Below are positions 12,816 through 13,173 of a stretch of 13,173 bases of DNA, piece by piece (within the stretch, counting starts at the first letter, position 1; each line of letters begins with the position of its first letter). The notes below the pieces were generated by a model. The model did no database searches, was not told the origin of the DNA, and was given only the letters and a program-made list of their open reading frames with translations. The position numbers were made by a program, and so were the translations under genes. This DNA comes from Glaciecola sp964643575 (GTDB lineage: Bacteria > Pseudomonadota > Gammaproteobacteria > Enterobacterales > Alteromonadaceae). The DNA lies in contig CAZXTD010000121.1 of assembly GCA_964643575.1 (NCBI GenBank), forward strand, positions 1 through 13,173, written 5' to 3'.

Positions 12816-13173
12816 ATGATGTTTACAAACAAAAAGCCACTTTTAAAAACGCTAGTCGGAGGCCTTTTAGTTGCCTCTTTACTTAGCGTAAGTGCACTAA
12901 GTAACGCAACGCTTTTGCGCGTAACGGTAACAAACAATGCCCAAGAGAACGGGTTAGCATTTACCCCAGTTTACACTGCTTTTCATAGCGCAAGCTATGA
13001 TGCATTCGATGTAGGCGGCACAGCGTCTGCAGGCTTAGAAGCTATCGCTGAGCTTGGGCAAGTAGGCGGACTCGCAACCGAGAGACTAGCTGCAGATCCA
13101 AATTCAGTCGGCAGCGTGGTTTTCCCGGATGGCGCAATGAGACCTTTATTTGGCGGAGAAAGTGGTTCAACTA
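12816..13173 (+). CDS. Secreted spondin-domain protein (partial, cut by window end)
   Basis: The first 119 codons are present. A signal peptide (MMFTNKKPLLKTLVGG, then a hydrophobic core and SALSNA) should be cleaved near residue 30. The mature part reads LLRVTVTNNAQENGLAFTPV, TAFHSASYDAFDVG, ASAGLEAIAELGQVG and later a proline/glycine stretch, LFGGES. This order (a Thr-Val-Thr-Asn strand, a TP-V turn, a His, a G-x-A-S helix, then a G-E-S turn) matches the bacterial Spondin_N domain family. Function in bacteria is not established; surface or extracellular placement is expected. The start is ATG 12816 with AAGGA seven bases upstream; ATG 12819 is also possible. It follows the tolC terminator and so has its own promoter. 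Confidence 0.8.
   Translation, partial: MMFTNKKPLLKTLVGGLLVASLLSVSALSNATLLRVTVTNNAQENGLAFTPVYTAFHSASYDAFDVGGTASAGLEAIAELGQVGGLATERLAADPNSVGSVVFPDGAMRPLFGGESGST

Overview
The window looks like chromosome of a marine gammaproteobacterium, most likely of the Alteromonadales (Alteromonas/Glaciecola-like). The evidence is protein similarity recognised by eye and gene order: efp back to back with epmB, and tolC divergent from an adpP-yqiB-yqiA-parE cluster, an arrangement familiar from Escherichia and Vibrio. Base composition is moderately AT-rich and even, and no integrase, transposase, tRNA, rRNA or CRISPR array was seen. Two runs of exactly ten N (232-241 and 7701-7710) fall inside conserved genes and mark a draft assembly.

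Left part (1-2564). The tail of an unidentified plus-strand gene converges on efp (elongation factor P) across a hairpin with A/T-rich flanks. Divergent from efp is epmB, the radical-SAM lysine 2,3-aminomutase that helps beta-lysylate EF-P Lys34. In this sequence epmB has an in-frame TAA 38 codons before its natural end, which separates the lysine expected to bind PLP from the rest of the enzyme. Next come a 58-residue YjfB-like putative motility protein, preceded by a strong match to a flagellar sigma-28 promoter, and a 105-residue protein of unknown function.

Middle part (2588-7053, minus strand). A lipoprotein of the NitT/TauT-type solute-binding family lies five bases upstream of a membrane-bound hybrid histidine kinase, with no ABC permease or ATPase nearby. 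This suggests the binding protein works as a ligand sensor feeding the kinase. A membrane-anchored 432-residue protein of unknown function follows 66 bases later. The leader of the unit carries a long imperfect inverted repeat that covers the ribosome binding site and a weak sigma-28-like -10 element.

Right part (7138-13173). The conserved minus-strand cluster reads adpP (ADP-ribose pyrophosphatase), yqiB (DUF1249), yqiA (esterase) and parE (topoisomerase IV subunit B). The cpdA gene that often sits between yqiB and yqiA is absent here. tolC runs divergently from adpP and ends at a clear intrinsic terminator. A secreted spondin-domain protein then begins and is cut by the window edge.

The best candidate for an under-described system is the binding-protein/hybrid-kinase pair with its structured leader. 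The most consequential single observation is the interrupted epmB.
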